From the NCBI RefSeq assembly GCF_030269325.1, contig NZ_BSTD01000003.1:496001-560000 (forward strand): a stretch of DNA of 64,000 nucleotides, written 5' to 3'. The translations under genes and the position numbers were made by a program. Of the stretch, positions 38,854 through 47,716 are shown piece after piece. Origin of the DNA: Amycolatopsis sp. NBRC 101858 (GTDB lineage Bacteria; Actinomycetota; Actinomycetes; Mycobacteriales; Pseudonocardiaceae). The number at the start of each line of letters is the position of its first letter. Position 1 is the stretch's first letter. The notes beneath the pieces are model-generated. The model made no database searches. It had not been told where the DNA came from and saw only the letters and a program-made list of their open reading frames with translations.

Positions 38854-41109
38854 TTACTTGGCGTCGGCCTTCTCGGCGTCGGCGTCGGCGGCCGGCGCGT
38901 CACCCTCGGGCTTCGCGTCGTCCTCCTTGACCACGATCAGGCTGATCTTGCCGCGGTTGTCGATGTCGGCGATCTCGACGCGGAGCTTGTCGCCCACGTT
39001 GACGACGTCCTCGACCTTGGCGATCCGCTTGCCGTTGCCCAGCTTGGAGATGTGCACCAGGCCGTCCTTGCCCGGCAGCAGCGAGACGAACGCACCGAAC
39101 GCGGCCGTCTTCACCACGGTGCCGAGGAAGCGCTCGCCGACCTTGGGCAGCTGCGGGTTGGCGATCGCGTTGATCAGGTCGATCGCCGCGTCCGCCGACG
39201 GGCCGTCGGCCGCGCCCACGTAGATCGTGCCGTCGTCCTCGATGGAGATGTCGGCACCGGTCTGCTCGGTGATCGAGTTGATCATCTTGCCCTTCGGGCC
39301 GATGACCTCGCCGATCTTGTCCACCGGGATCTTCACGCTGGTGACGCGCGGCGAGTACGGGCTCATCTCGTCCGGGCCGTCGATCGCCTCGGCGATGACC
39401 TCCAGGATGGTGAGGCGAGCGTCCTTCGCCTGCTTCAGCGCGGCGGCGAGCACCTCGGAGGGGATGCCGTCGAGCTTCGTGTCCAGCTGCAGGGCGGTGA
39501 TGATGTCCTTGGTGCCGGCGACCTTGAAGTCCATGTCGCCCATGGCGTCCTCGGCCCCGAGGATGTCGGTCAGCGCGACGTAGCGGGTCTCGCCGTCGAC
39601 CTCGTCGGAGATGAGGCCCATCGCGATGCCCGCGACCGGCGCCTTCAGCGGCACGCCGGCGTTGTACAGGCCCATCGTGGACGCGCAGACCGAGCCCATC
39701 GAGGTCGAGCCGTTGGAACCCAGCGCCTCGGAGACCTGGCGGATCGCGTACGGGAACTCGTCGCGCTTCGGCAGCACCGGGACCAGGGCGCGCTCGGCGA
39801 GCATGCCGTGGCCGATCTCGCGCCGCTTCGGCGAACCGACGCGGCCGGTCTCACCGGTGGAGAACGGCGGGAAGTTGTAGTGGTGCATGTAGCGCTTGTG
39901 CGTCTCCGGGGACAGCGAGTCGATCTGCTGCTCCAGGCGAAGCATGTTCAGCGTGGTGACGCCCAGGATCTGGGTTTCGCCGCGCTCGAACAGCGCCGAA
40001 CCGTGCGCCCGCGGGATCACGGCGACCTCGGCCGCGAGCGACCGGATGTCGGTGAGGCCACGGCCGTCCATGCGGATCTTGTCCGTGAGGACGCGCTTGC
40101 GCATGACCTTCTTGGACAGCGCCTTGAAGGCGGCGCCGATCTCCTTCTCGCGGCCTTCGAAGGCTTCGCCCTCGCCGACGCCGACCTTCTCCAGGACGGC
40201 GGCCTTGACCTCGTCGGTCGCGGCGTCGCGGGCCTGCTTGCCGGCGATCTGCAGCGCGTTCGCCAGGTCGTCGGTCGCGATCGCGGCGACGGCGTCGAAG
40301 GCGTCCTGCTCGTAGGCCAGGAAGACCGGGAACTCGCCGGTCGGCTTGGCGGCCACGTCGGCCAGGCGCTGCTGCGCCTCGCAGAGGACCTTGATGAACG
40401 GCTTGGCGGCCTCGAGGCCCTCGGCGACCGAGACCTCGTCCGGCGCCTTGCCGCCGGCGGCGATCAGGTCGAGCGTGTGCTCGGTGCCCTCGGCCTCGAC
40501 CATCATGATCGCGACGTCGTCACCGACGATGCGGCCGGCGACGACCATGTTGAAGGTGGCCTTCTCCAGCTGCGACCAGGTCGGGAACGCGACCCACTGG
40601 CCCTCGATCAGGGCGACGCGCACGCCGCCGACCGGGCCCGAGAACGGCAGGCCGGCGATCTGGGTCGACGCCGACGCGGCGTTGATCGCCAGCACGTCGT
40701 ACGGGTCGTCCGGGTTGAGGCTCTGGACGGTGATGACGACCTGGATCTCGTTGCGGAGACCGTCGGTGAACGACGGGCGCAGCGGCCGGTCGATCAGGCG
40801 GCAGGTCAGGATCGCGTCGGTCGAGGGACGGCCCTCGCGGCGGAAGAACGCGCCGGGGATGCGGCCGGCCGCGTACATGCGCTCCTCGACGTCCACCGTC
40901 AGGGGGAAGAAGTCGAAGTGGTCCTTCGGGTGCTTCGACGCGGTCGTCGCCGAGAGCAGCATGGTCTCTTCGTCGAGGTACGCGACGACGGCGCCGGCGG
41001 CCTGCTTGGCCAGGCGGCCCGTCTCGAAACGAACGGTGCGGGTACCGAACTTGCCGTTGTCGATCACGGCTTCGGTCTCGTGCACGGTGACTCCGGTGGA
41101 GTCGGTCAT
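38854..41109 (-). CDS. pnp: Polyribonucleotide nucleotidyltransferase
   Basis: PNPase (GpsI), 3'-5' phosphorolytic exoribonuclease of 751 residues. Two RNase PH-like domains occupy about 15-240 and 330-560; GRPSTDAILTCRLIDRPLRP and GSVCASTMGLYNAGVP lie in them. A KH domain (VIGPKGKMINSITEQTG, about 600-660) and an S1 domain (GTVVKTAAFGAFVSLLPG, about 660-730) follow. An acidic Ala/Asp tail ends the protein. The 5' UTR holds an Actino-pnp-like RNA. Confidence 0.95.
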   Translation of the reverse strand: MTDSTGVTVHETEAVIDNGKFGTRTVRFETGRLAKQAAGAVVAYLDEETMLLSATTASKHPKDHFDFFPLTVDVEERMYAAGRIPGAFFRREGRPSTDAILTCRLIDRPLRPSFTDGLRNEIQVVITVQSLNPDDPYDVLAINAASASTQIAGLPFSGPVGGVRVALIEGQWVAFPTWSQLEKATFNMVVAGRIVGDDVAIMMVEAEGTEHTLDLIAAGGKAPDEVSVAEGLEAAKPFIKVLCEAQQRLADVAAKPTGEFPVFLAYEQDAFDAVAAIATDDLANALQIAGKQARDAATDEVKAAVLEKVGVGEGEAFEGREKEIGAAFKALSKKVMRKRVLTDKIRMDGRGLTDIRSLAAEVAVIPRAHGSALFERGETQILGVTTLNMLRLEQQIDSLSPETHKRYMHHYNFPPFSTGETGRVGSPKRREIGHGMLAERALVPVLPKRDEFPYAIRQVSEALGSNGSTSMGSVCASTMGLYNAGVPLKAPVAGIAMGLISDEVDGETRYVALTDILGAEDAMGDMDFKVAGTKDIITALQLDTKLDGIPSEVLAAALKQAKDARLTILEVIAEAIDGPDEMSPYSPRVTSVKIPVDKIGEVIGPKGKMINSITEQTGADISIEDDGTIYVGAADGPSADAAIDLINAIANPQLPKVGERFLGTVVKTAAFGAFVSLLPGKDGLVHISKLGNGKRIAKVEDVVNVGDKLRVEIADIDNRGKISLIVVKEDDAKPEGDAPAADADAEKADAK

Positions 41110-41190
41110 GGATGTTTCTCCTCTTTGGTTCCTTCTATCCGGCGCGAGTCTCCCACCCTGGGACCCGTTTCGCTTGAGGACGCTCGAGGA

Positions 41191-41265
41191 GTGATGCCGG
41201 TCTTCGATCGAAGCCCCCGGGACTCTTCCCGGAAGCCACTACCGAGGACCGGCGGACGGTCCCTC
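41191..41265 (-). ncRNA. Actino-pnp-like RNA element in the pnp leader
   Basis: On the minus strand the region contains GTAGTGGCTTCCGGGAAG, then CCGGGGGCTTCGATCGAAGA and CCGGCATCAC, with CGGGA/TCCCG and AGTG/CACT pairings. This is how I recall the Actino-pnp motif, found in 5' UTRs of actinobacterial pnp genes and possibly involved in PNPase autoregulation. A further GAGGACC/GGTCC hairpin precedes it. Sequence recollection was not checked against a model. Confidence 0.6.
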
Positions 41266-41297
41266 GCGCGCGCTCGCGCCGTTTCTTCCTCTTTAGA

Positions 41298-41333
41298 CCG
41301 AGGGGGAGCGACCGGCGGCCACTCCCCCCTCGG
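41298..41333 (-). terminator. Hairpin after rpsO
   Basis: CCGAGGGGGAG (41298-41308) pairs with CTCCCCCCTCGG (41322-41333) with one bulge, eight bases past the rpsO stop. It may terminate or process the rpsO-pnp transcript. Confidence 0.7.
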
Positions 41334-41340
41334 GTTCAAG

Positions 41341-41610
41341 CTATCGGCGCAGGCCGAGGCGCTGGATCAGCGCACGGTAACGCTCGATGTCCACCTTCAT
41401 CACGTAGTTCAGCAGCCGGCGGCGACGGCCGACCAGCAGCAGGAGCCCGCGACGCGAGTGGTGGTCGTGCTTGTGAGCCTTGAGGTGCTCGGTGAGGCCG
41501 ACGATCCGCTTGGTCAGCAGCGCGACCTGGGCCTCGGGGGATCCCGTGTCCGAGTCGTGCACGCCGTACTCGGCCAGGATCGACTTCTTCTCTTCGGTGG
41601 ACAGCGCCAC
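41341..41610 (-). CDS. rpsO: 30S ribosomal protein uS15
   Basis: Small-subunit protein of 89 residues that binds the 16S central domain. HDSDTGSPEAQVALLTKRI, LTEHLKAHKHDHHSRRGLLLL and the end YRALIQRLGLRR are near-invariant for the family. The rpsO-pnp order is the classic bacterial arrangement, here with a 231-base intergenic region holding the terminator-like hairpin and RNA element. Confidence 0.97.
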   Translation of the reverse strand: MALSTEEKKSILAEYGVHDSDTGSPEAQVALLTKRIVGLTEHLKAHKHDHHSRRGLLLLVGRRRRLLNYVMKVDIERYRALIQRLGLRR

Positions 41611-41754
41611 TTGTGTTGCTCCTCGAAATAATCAGTGCCGTGCGGCCCCGGTCGCGGAATGAACGCCGGGAAGACGGTCGCGGCCGCCACGGACTGCAGC
41701 CGGACCCGGTCATGACGTTACCAGCCGTCCGGACTGTGCCCCTGAGCAGGGCCT

Positions 41755-42258
41755 TCAGGTGTTGCCGAGCCCGAACGCACGGGCCACCCGGTACCGGGTC
41801 CCGCCCGGCTCGCGCTCGCTGGTCATCAGCACCACTCGGGTGGCCGTCCAACTGCGGCTGCGAAACCCCGACAACACCTCGGTCCAACGCCCGGCCAGCC
41901 CCGGTTCTTCCCGGGGGAACCGCGCCAGCGTCAGGTGGGGCACGTACGGCCTCGCCTCTTCGCCGGCCCCCGCGGCGAGCGCGAGGGGCGTCAGCTCGTC
42001 TCCGGCGGCAGTCAACCACAGCACCCCGGGGAACGTCGCGGCCTTTTCCAGCCGGACGTCGACGGCCGGGCGGCCGGCCAGCCGCTCCGCCAGCCAGGCG
42101 GCGCGGGTGTCCGGGTCGTCCGGCCCGTAGTAGGCGAGGGTGACGTGCCAGCGCTCCGGCGGCTCCCAGCGCAGGCCGTCCCCCGGGTCGCCCAAGGTCT
42201 CGGCGAGCGCTTCGGCGACGTCGTCCGGCGGGACCAGCGCGCTGAACAGGGCCGGCAT
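41755..42258 (-). CDS. 2H phosphoesterase (RNA 2',3'-cyclic phosphodiesterase, ThpR type)
   Basis: A protein of 167 residues with the two HxT motifs of the 2H superfamily: WHVTLAYYG (about residue 37) and PHLTLARF (about residue 107). These act on 2',3'-cyclic phosphates or RNA ends. The ATG overlaps the upstream regulator stop by four bases, so the two are expressed together. The physiological substrate is not known from sequence. Confidence 0.82.
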   Translation of the reverse strand: MPALFSALVPPDDVAEALAETLGDPGDGLRWEPPERWHVTLAYYGPDDPDTRAAWLAERLAGRPAVDVRLEKAATFPGVLWLTAAGDELTPLALAAGAGEEARPYVPHLTLARFPREEPGLAGRWTEVLSGFRSRSWTATRVVLMTSEREPGGTRYRVARAFGLGNT

Positions 42259-42731
42259 CAGGCGCCGTTGCCCGCCCGGCGCAGCAGGTCGGCGATGGCC
42301 GGGAACTCGTCGTCGAGCCGCTTGGCGGCCTCGCCCAGGTCCTCGTCTTCGGCCAGGTCGCGCAGGTAGGCGAGCACCTTCTGGTCCTCGTTGACGACCG
42401 GGATGTTGTCGCGGCCGACGGTGGGCCGGGAGTCGCGGACGTCCTCCATCGCGGCCAGCATCGCGTCGCGGTTGCCGGCGGCGACCTCGGGCACCAGGAT
42501 CTTGCGCTCGAGCATGATCATCCTGGCCAGCACGACCGGGTTGCCGATCTTCGCCCGCCGCCCGCTCATCACCTGGCTGAGCATGGGGGCGCTGATCCCG
42601 AGGACCTCGGCCAGGAACGCCTGCGAAACGTCGAACGCGACGACGAGGCGGCGCACCCGGTCACCGAGCGGCTCCCCGTACCACTCGCGCTGCAACGCGA
42701 TGTTCCGCTGGACGATCTTGTGGTCCTCCAC
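42258..42731 (-). CDS. Helix-turn-helix DNA-binding protein
   Basis: A protein of 157 residues with a Cro/C1-type helix-turn-helix, LVVAFDVSQAFLAEVLGISAPMLSQVMSG (two helices about residues 30-58), followed by a helical acidic C terminus (VNEDQKVLAYLRDLAEDEDLG). GTG 42731 has the SD GGGGAG at eight bases; a longer frame to 42788 is possible. It is coupled to a 2H phosphoesterase gene. Target unknown. Confidence 0.75.
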   Translation of the reverse strand: MEDHKIVQRNIALQREWYGEPLGDRVRRLVVAFDVSQAFLAEVLGISAPMLSQVMSGRRAKIGNPVVLARMIMLERKILVPEVAAGNRDAMLAAMEDVRDSRPTVGRDNIPVVNEDQKVLAYLRDLAEDEDLGEAAKRLDDEFPAIADLLRRAGNGA

Positions 42732-42825
42732 CAGTTCCGCTCCCCTAAACCGCTTCGTGCCGCTCGCGCGTGCACCGTCCGTGAGCATCTTGCCATCGCT
42801 GTCACGTGCGTGAACGCGAAATCCC

Positions 42826-43836
42826 CTATTCGCGCCCGGTCGGGGCGTCCGGGGGCACCTCCAGTGCCTTTCTCGTCTCGACGACGTCGTCGTCGATCTG
42901 CGCGACCAGCCCGGCCGAGTCGGCGAACCGGACCTGGTCGCGCAGCCGCGTCACGAAGTCGATCGCCACGTGCTGGCCGTAGAAGTCCTCGTCGACGTCG
43001 AGGACGAACGCCTCGACGGTCCGCTCGCGCCCGGAGAACGTCGGGTTCGTGCCCACCGAGACCGCGGCGCGCAGCCGGCGGGTGCGGTCGGCCGAGCGGG
43101 TGAACCAGGCACTGTAGACACCGTCGGCCGGGACGGCGGCGAAGCGCGGCGTCGACAGGTTCGCCGTCGGGTAGCCGAGCTCGTGGCCCCGGCCGTCCCC
43201 GCGGACGACGATGCCCTCCAGGCGGTGCGGGCGGCCGAGCGCCTCGGCCGCCGCGACGACGTCACCGGCGTCGATGCACGACCGGACGTACGTGCTGGAG
43301 AACGTGATCGCCGACTGGTCCTCTTCGGACAGTTCCTTGCCCTGCAGTTCGGCGCCGTAGGCGGCGAAGCCGAACCGGCGGCCGAGGGTGCGCAGCAGCG
43401 CGACGTCGCCGGCCGCCTTGGCACCGAAGGTGAAGTTGTCGCCGACGATCACCGCGGCCGCGTGCAGCCGGTCGACGAGGACCTCGTGCACGAACTCCTC
43501 CGGCTGCAGCCGGGACAGCTCCAGGGTGAAGGGCAGCACGCAGAAGACGTCGATGCCGAGGCTTTCGACGATCTCCGCCTTGCGCCGCAACGTGGTGAGC
43601 TGCGCCGGGTGGCTCCCGGGCCGCAGCACCTCCGACGGGTGCGGGTCGAACGTCACCATGACGCTCGGCAGGCCGCGCTCGGCCGCCGCGGCCACGGTCC
43701 GGCTGACCAGCTCCTGGTGCCCGCGGTGGACACCGTCGAACACGCCGATGGTGACCACGCACCGGCCCCAGCCGCCGGGGAGGTCCCCCAGTCCACGCCA
43801 CCGCAGCACGTCGAACTCCCGTCTCTCACCCGTCAC
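42826..43836 (-). CDS. ribF: Bifunctional riboflavin kinase/FAD synthetase
   Basis: Makes FMN and FAD from riboflavin, 336 residues. The adenylyltransferase domain has TIGVFDGVHRGHQELV (HxGH, about residue 37), VTFDPHPSEVL and the SSTYVRS motif. The kinase domain (about 190-320) has GHELGYPTANLS and PADGVYSAWF. GTG starts one base after the truB stop, so the two genes form an operon as in M. tuberculosis (ribF-truB region). Confidence 0.93.
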   Translation of the reverse strand: MTGERREFDVLRWRGLGDLPGGWGRCVVTIGVFDGVHRGHQELVSRTVAAAAERGLPSVMVTFDPHPSEVLRPGSHPAQLTTLRRKAEIVESLGIDVFCVLPFTLELSRLQPEEFVHEVLVDRLHAAAVIVGDNFTFGAKAAGDVALLRTLGRRFGFAAYGAELQGKELSEEDQSAITFSSTYVRSCIDAGDVVAAAEALGRPHRLEGIVVRGDGRGHELGYPTANLSTPRFAAVPADGVYSAWFTRSADRTRRLRAAVSVGTNPTFSGRERTVEAFVLDVDEDFYGQHVAIDFVTRLRDQVRFADSAGLVAQIDDDVVETRKALEVPPDAPTGRE

Positions 43837-43837
43837 C

Positions 43838-44743
43838 CTAGGCGGGCAGCAACACGACCACTGCCCGGGACACGCCTTGTTCGTCGGTGGCCAGGGCGAG
43901 GACCCGGCCGTCGGGCCCGAAGAGCCCGTAGGTGCCCTCGACGCCGGCCGCCGGGATGCGCTGGCCGTGGCGGACGGCTTTCGCCGTCGCGGCGTCGAGG
44001 TCGCGCCGCGGGAAGGCCGCGGCGACGGCGGCGTCGAGGTCCAGGCTCAGCTCGGGCGTCTCCTCGAGCTGGTCGAGGGTCCGCGCCTTGGCCAGGGTGA
44101 AGGGGCCGACCGTGGTGCGCCGCAGCGCCTGGAGGTGGCCCCCGACGCCGAGGTCCGCGCCGAGGTCGCGGGCCAGCGCGCGGACGTAGGTGCCGGACGA
44201 GCACTCGACGACGGCGTCGACCTCGACGCGGTCGTCTTCGTGCCGCACGCCGAGGACGTCGAAGCGGTAGACGGTGACCGGGCGCGGCGGGAGGACGACC
44301 TCCTCGCCGGCGCGGACGCGGGCGTAGGCGCGCTTGCCGTCGATCTTGACGGCGCTCACCGCGCTGGGCACCTGCTGGATGGCGCCGGTCAGCTTCTCGA
44401 CCCCGGCGGCGATGTCGTCGTCGGTGACGGACTTCGGGTCCGCCGTCGTGAGGACCTCGCCCTCGGCGTCGTCGGTCGTGGTGCTGCTGCCGAGGCTGAG
44501 GGTGGCCAGGTAGGTCTTACGGTCCAGCGCCAGGTGGCCGAGCAGCTTGGTGGCGCGCTCGATGCCGAGCACCAGCACGCCGGTCGCCATCGGGTCGAGC
44601 GTGCCGGCGTGCCCGACCTTGCGGGTGCCCATGATCCGGCGGGCACGGGCGACGACGTCGTGCGACGTCATGCCGGCGGGCTTGTCGACGATCACGAGAC
44701 CGGGCGGCGGGGCGGGACGGCGGGGCGGTTTGGGGCTCGACAC
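43838..44743 (-). CDS. truB: tRNA pseudouridine(55) synthase
   Basis: Modifies U55 of the T-loop in tRNAs, 301 residues. LVIVDKPAGMTSHDVVARARR opens the domain and GHAGTLDPMATGVLVLG carries the catalytic Asp (about residue 48). KTYLATLSLG, SAVKIDGKRAYARVRAGE and CSSGTYVRALARDLG follow. A short C-terminal domain completes it. TAGGGT lies seven bases before GTG, so it begins a leaderless operon truB-ribF. Confidence 0.94.
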   Translation of the reverse strand: MSSPKPPRRPAPPPGLVIVDKPAGMTSHDVVARARRIMGTRKVGHAGTLDPMATGVLVLGIERATKLLGHLALDRKTYLATLSLGSSTTTDDAEGEVLTTADPKSVTDDDIAAGVEKLTGAIQQVPSAVSAVKIDGKRAYARVRAGEEVVLPPRPVTVYRFDVLGVRHEDDRVEVDAVVECSSGTYVRALARDLGADLGVGGHLQALRRTTVGPFTLAKARTLDQLEETPELSLDLDAAVAAAFPRRDLDAATAKAVRHGQRIPAAGVEGTYGLFGPDGRVLALATDEQGVSRAVVVLLPA

Positions 44744-44809
44744 GCGGCAAACCCTAGCGGCCGCCGATCGTGGATCGATCAGGCCGCTCGGCCGGGCCAC
44801 CATGGGGGT

Positions 44810-45319
44810 GTGACGGAGATCGAAGTCCGGGCCGCCCGGCCCGCCGAGCTCGAAGCGGTCGCCGCGCTCCGGTGGCGCTGGGTGGCCGAGCGGGACGGCC
44901 TGGCCGGCGCCGGCCGCGAGGCGTTCGTGCGGGAGTTCGCCGCGTGGGCGCGGGAGAACGCGGCCACCCACCGCTGCCTCGTCCTGGTGCGCGGCTGCGA
45001 GGTCCTCGGGATGGCGTTCCTGGCGATCACCCCGCGCGTGCCGACGCCGTCGGCGGTGTCGCGGGCCGCCGGGGACGTGCAGAGCGTGTACGTCGTCCCG
45101 GAAGCCCGCGACGGCGGCCTCGGCGGGCGGCTGATCGAAGGCGTCCTGCGGCTGGCCGGGGAGCTGGGGCTGGAGCGGGTCACCGTGCACTCGTCACCGC
45201 GGGCCGTGCCCGCCTACGAGCGGCGCGGGTTCTCGGTGGCGCCGCAGCTGCTGCAGGCGCTGGTCAAGCGGCCACGATCGGGGTCTCGGGCAGAGCGGCG
45301 TCCCAGCGGCGGCGGGTGA
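44810..45319 (+). CDS. GNAT-family acetyltransferase
   Basis: A protein of 169 residues: EIEVRAARPAELEAVAALRWRW at the start, then DVQSVYVVPEARDGGLGGRLIEGV with the acetyl-CoA loop GGLGGRL (about 103-110), and PAYERRGFSVAPQLL near the end. The last 18 codons overlap the opposite MFS gene. CACCAT lies six bases before GTG. Substrate unknown. Confidence 0.78.
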   Translation: MTEIEVRAARPAELEAVAALRWRWVAERDGLAGAGREAFVREFAAWARENAATHRCLVLVRGCEVLGMAFLAITPRVPTPSAVSRAAGDVQSVYVVPEARDGGLGGRLIEGVLRLAGELGLERVTVHSSPRAVPAYERRGFSVAPQLLQALVKRPRSGSRAERRPSGGG

Positions 45320-46589
45320 TGCGCACCGGCAGCTCCTCGCCGCGGGCTTCGGCCAGGAACAGGTGGGCGCGCGTCCGGCGCCACCACACGAGCATCCGGG
45401 ACGTGCCCACCGCCAGGATCGCGACGATCGCCAGCAGCGAGATCCGGAAGCTCCCGCCGGTCCACTGCAGCAGGACGCCGACGAGCAGGGCCGCGATGGT
45501 CGTCGCCACGAAACCGCCGACGTTGACCACGCCGGTCGCGGTGCCGACGCGGGACAGCGGGTTGTAGTCGCGAGCGAGCGCGAAGCCGATCATCGACGCC
45601 GGGCCGCCGAGGGCGAGGAAGGCGAACGCGGGCACCAGCAGGCCCACCGGCACCTGCCCGGGCCAGCTCAGCAGCACCGCCCAGAGCAGCGCGGCCCCGC
45701 CGATGTACCCGCCGACCAGCGGCATCCGCAGCGACGGGCGGCGCCCGATCAAGCCGCCCAGGAAGGGGCCGCCGGCCATCGAGCCGAAGACGAACACGGT
45801 GAGCAGCGCGCTCGCGGTGGCCTTCGACTGGCCCTGGCCCTGCACCAGCCACGGCACGCCCCACAGCAGCGTCAGGGCGTTGGGGGCGAACATCGTGCTG
45901 AAGTGGACCCAGAAGCCCAGGCGCGTCCCCGGCGTCCGCCACGCCTCGGCGACCTGGTGGGCGAGCTGGCGCGGGCGGACGGCTTCGCGGACCGGCGGCT
46001 GCTCCCCGGCGGGGACGTCGCGGACCCGGAGCGTCACGACCAGGGTGTAGAGGACGGTGACGGCGCCGACCGCGAGGAACGTCGGGGTCCAGCCGGCGCT
46101 GTCGAGCACCAGCGAGAGCGGGACGGTGGCGGCGAGGTTGCCGATGTAGCCGACGGCCGCGGTGAACGACGTCAGCAGCGCGTACTGGCGGCCCGGGAAG
46201 TGGGCGGCGACCAGGCGCAGGACGCTGACGAAGGTGAGCGCGTCGCCGAGGCCGAGGACGCCGCGGGCGACCAGGCCGAGGCTGTAGGAGTGGGCGATGC
46301 CGAGGAGGAGCTGGCCGGCGCCGAGCACGAGCACCGCGACGGTGAGGACGCGGCGGGGGCCGTAGCGGTCGACCAGGACGCCGGTCGGGATCTGCATCGC
46401 GGCGTAGACGCCGACCTGCAGCACGGTGAACGTCCCGAGCGCGGCCGCGCCGACGCCGAAGCGCTCGGCCGCCTGCAGCCCGGCGACGCCGAAGGAGGTG
46501 CGGTGGAAGACCGCGAGGAGGTAGACGGTGACGGCGGCGAGCCAGATGAGCCAGGACCGGGCCGTGGCGCGGCCGGTGGCGGGCGGCAC
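45264..46589 (-). CDS. MFS transporter
   Basis: Twelve-helix major facilitator of 441 residues. Helix 1 starts WLIWLAAVTVYLLAVFHRTSFG; the loop 2-3 motif is PTGVLVDRYGPRRVL (about 68-82), a motif A variant; GLGDALTFVSVLRLVAAHF follows. Two six-helix bundles are separated by a charged loop (about 190-215). The efflux or uptake substrate is unknown. SD GGAGG precedes the GTG. The 3' end is antisense to the acetyltransferase gene. Confidence 0.84.
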   Translation of the reverse strand: MPPATGRATARSWLIWLAAVTVYLLAVFHRTSFGVAGLQAAERFGVGAAALGTFTVLQVGVYAAMQIPTGVLVDRYGPRRVLTVAVLVLGAGQLLLGIAHSYSLGLVARGVLGLGDALTFVSVLRLVAAHFPGRQYALLTSFTAAVGYIGNLAATVPLSLVLDSAGWTPTFLAVGAVTVLYTLVVTLRVRDVPAGEQPPVREAVRPRQLAHQVAEAWRTPGTRLGFWVHFSTMFAPNALTLLWGVPWLVQGQGQSKATASALLTVFVFGSMAGGPFLGGLIGRRPSLRMPLVGGYIGGAALLWAVLLSWPGQVPVGLLVPAFAFLALGGPASMIGFALARDYNPLSRVGTATGVVNVGGFVATTIAALLVGVLLQWTGGSFRISLLAIVAILAVGTSRMLVWWRRTRAHLFLAEARGEELPVRITRRRWDAALPETPIVAA

Positions 46590-46746
46590 GAGGACCTCCA
46601 GGGATTCGGCGTACGGGGCGTGCGGACGCCTGCGCTGCCGTCCTTACTACTTGTAGCGCCTAAGCAACGACGAAACATAGCTGTTATCCCGGTGGCGTTC
46701 ACCACATGGTTGTATCTGAATGTTCTTCACATTCGGGGGTGGTTTC

Positions 46747-47559
46747 GTGACCGGGCTGCACGGGGCACACGCGGTGATCACCGGCGGGTCCAGCGGGATC
46801 GGCCTGGCGACGGCGGCGGCGCTGGCCGCGCGCGGCGCGTCGGTTTCGCTGGTGGCACGGGACGAATCGCGGCTGCGGAAGGCTTCGGTGTCGCTGAAGT
46901 CACGCGGGGCCTCGGTGCGGACCGCCGTCGCCGACGTCTCGTCGCAGGCCGAGGTGGAGCAGGCGTTCTCGGAGCTGGAGGCGGCCGCGGGGCCGTGCGA
47001 CGTGCTGGTGACGTGCGCGGGCCAGGCGCGTCCGGGCGAGTTCCTGGAGCTCGACGACGAGGTCTTCCGGCGGATGGTGGAGGTCGACTACTTCGGGACG
47101 CTGCACGCGGTCCGGGCGGTGGCGCCATCGATGGTCCGGCGGCGCAGCGGCTCGATCGTCGCGATCTCGTCGGCGGCCGCGGTGCTGGGGATCTACGGGT
47201 ACACGGCGTACGCACCGGCGAAGTTCGCGGTGCGCGGGCTGATGGAGGCGCTGCGGGACGAGCTGAACCCGGCCGGGGTGCACGTCGCGTGCGTGTACCC
47301 GCCCGACGTCGACACGCCGCAGCTGGCGGAGGAGAACCGCTGGAAGCCGGCCGAGACGGCGGCGATCAGCGGGACTATCCGCCCGATGGCGGCCGAGGCC
47401 GTGGCGACGGCGATCGTCCGGGCGGTGGAGCGGGAGCGGTACGCGGTGTACCCGGACCGGTCGGTGGCCCTGCTGGCGGCTTTGGGCCCGCTGGCAGCCC
47501 CGTTCCTGCGCCGGATGGTGGACCGCCGCGTCCGCCACGCCCGCCGAACCCGCACCTGA
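46747..47559 (+). CDS. Short-chain dehydrogenase/reductase (KDSR-like)
   Basis: NAD(P)-dependent oxidoreductase of 270 residues. The cofactor loop is ITGGSSGIGLATAAALAARG (residues 11-30), the catalytic Ser is in IVAISSAAAVLG and the Tyr/Lys pair in YAPAKFA (about 150-156). The hydrophobic C terminus (SVALLAALGPLAAPFLRRMV) suggests membrane association, as in 3-ketodihydrosphingosine-reductase relatives. GTG 46747 has GGGGG upstream. A 147-bp repeat element begins two bases after its stop. Confidence 0.83.
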   Translation: MTGLHGAHAVITGGSSGIGLATAAALAARGASVSLVARDESRLRKASVSLKSRGASVRTAVADVSSQAEVEQAFSELEAAAGPCDVLVTCAGQARPGEFLELDDEVFRRMVEVDYFGTLHAVRAVAPSMVRRRSGSIVAISSAAAVLGIYGYTAYAPAKFAVRGLMEALRDELNPAGVHVACVYPPDVDTPQLAEENRWKPAETAAISGTIRPMAAEAVATAIVRAVERERYAVYPDRSVALLAALGPLAAPFLRRMVDRRVRHARRTRT

Positions 47560-47560
47560 C

Positions 47561-47707
47561 CGTGATGGGAACGCCGACACGCGTGATTGGAAGGTCAGCT
47601 CGCGTGATTGGAGCGCCGACACGACGCGCGGGGCCGGAGTCCGGCGTGTCGACCCTTCAATCACGCGTGTCGACCCCCTGATCACGCGTGTTGGCTGCTC
47701 CATCACG
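47561..47707. repeat. 147-bp palindromic array of 21-bp units, copy 2
   Basis: Exactly the same plan as the copy at 5818: direct units at 47561, 47582 and 47603, centre 47624-47644, inverted units at 47645, 47666 and 47687. One unit (47645-47665, starting CGTGTCGACCCTTCAATCA) is identical to 5902-5922 of the first copy, while the 21-bp centres differ. It fills the gap between two convergent stop codons (47559 and 47717), so a bidirectional terminator or a spacer-binding protein site is plausible. Confidence 0.85.
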
Positions 47708-47716
47708 CGGAACGGG

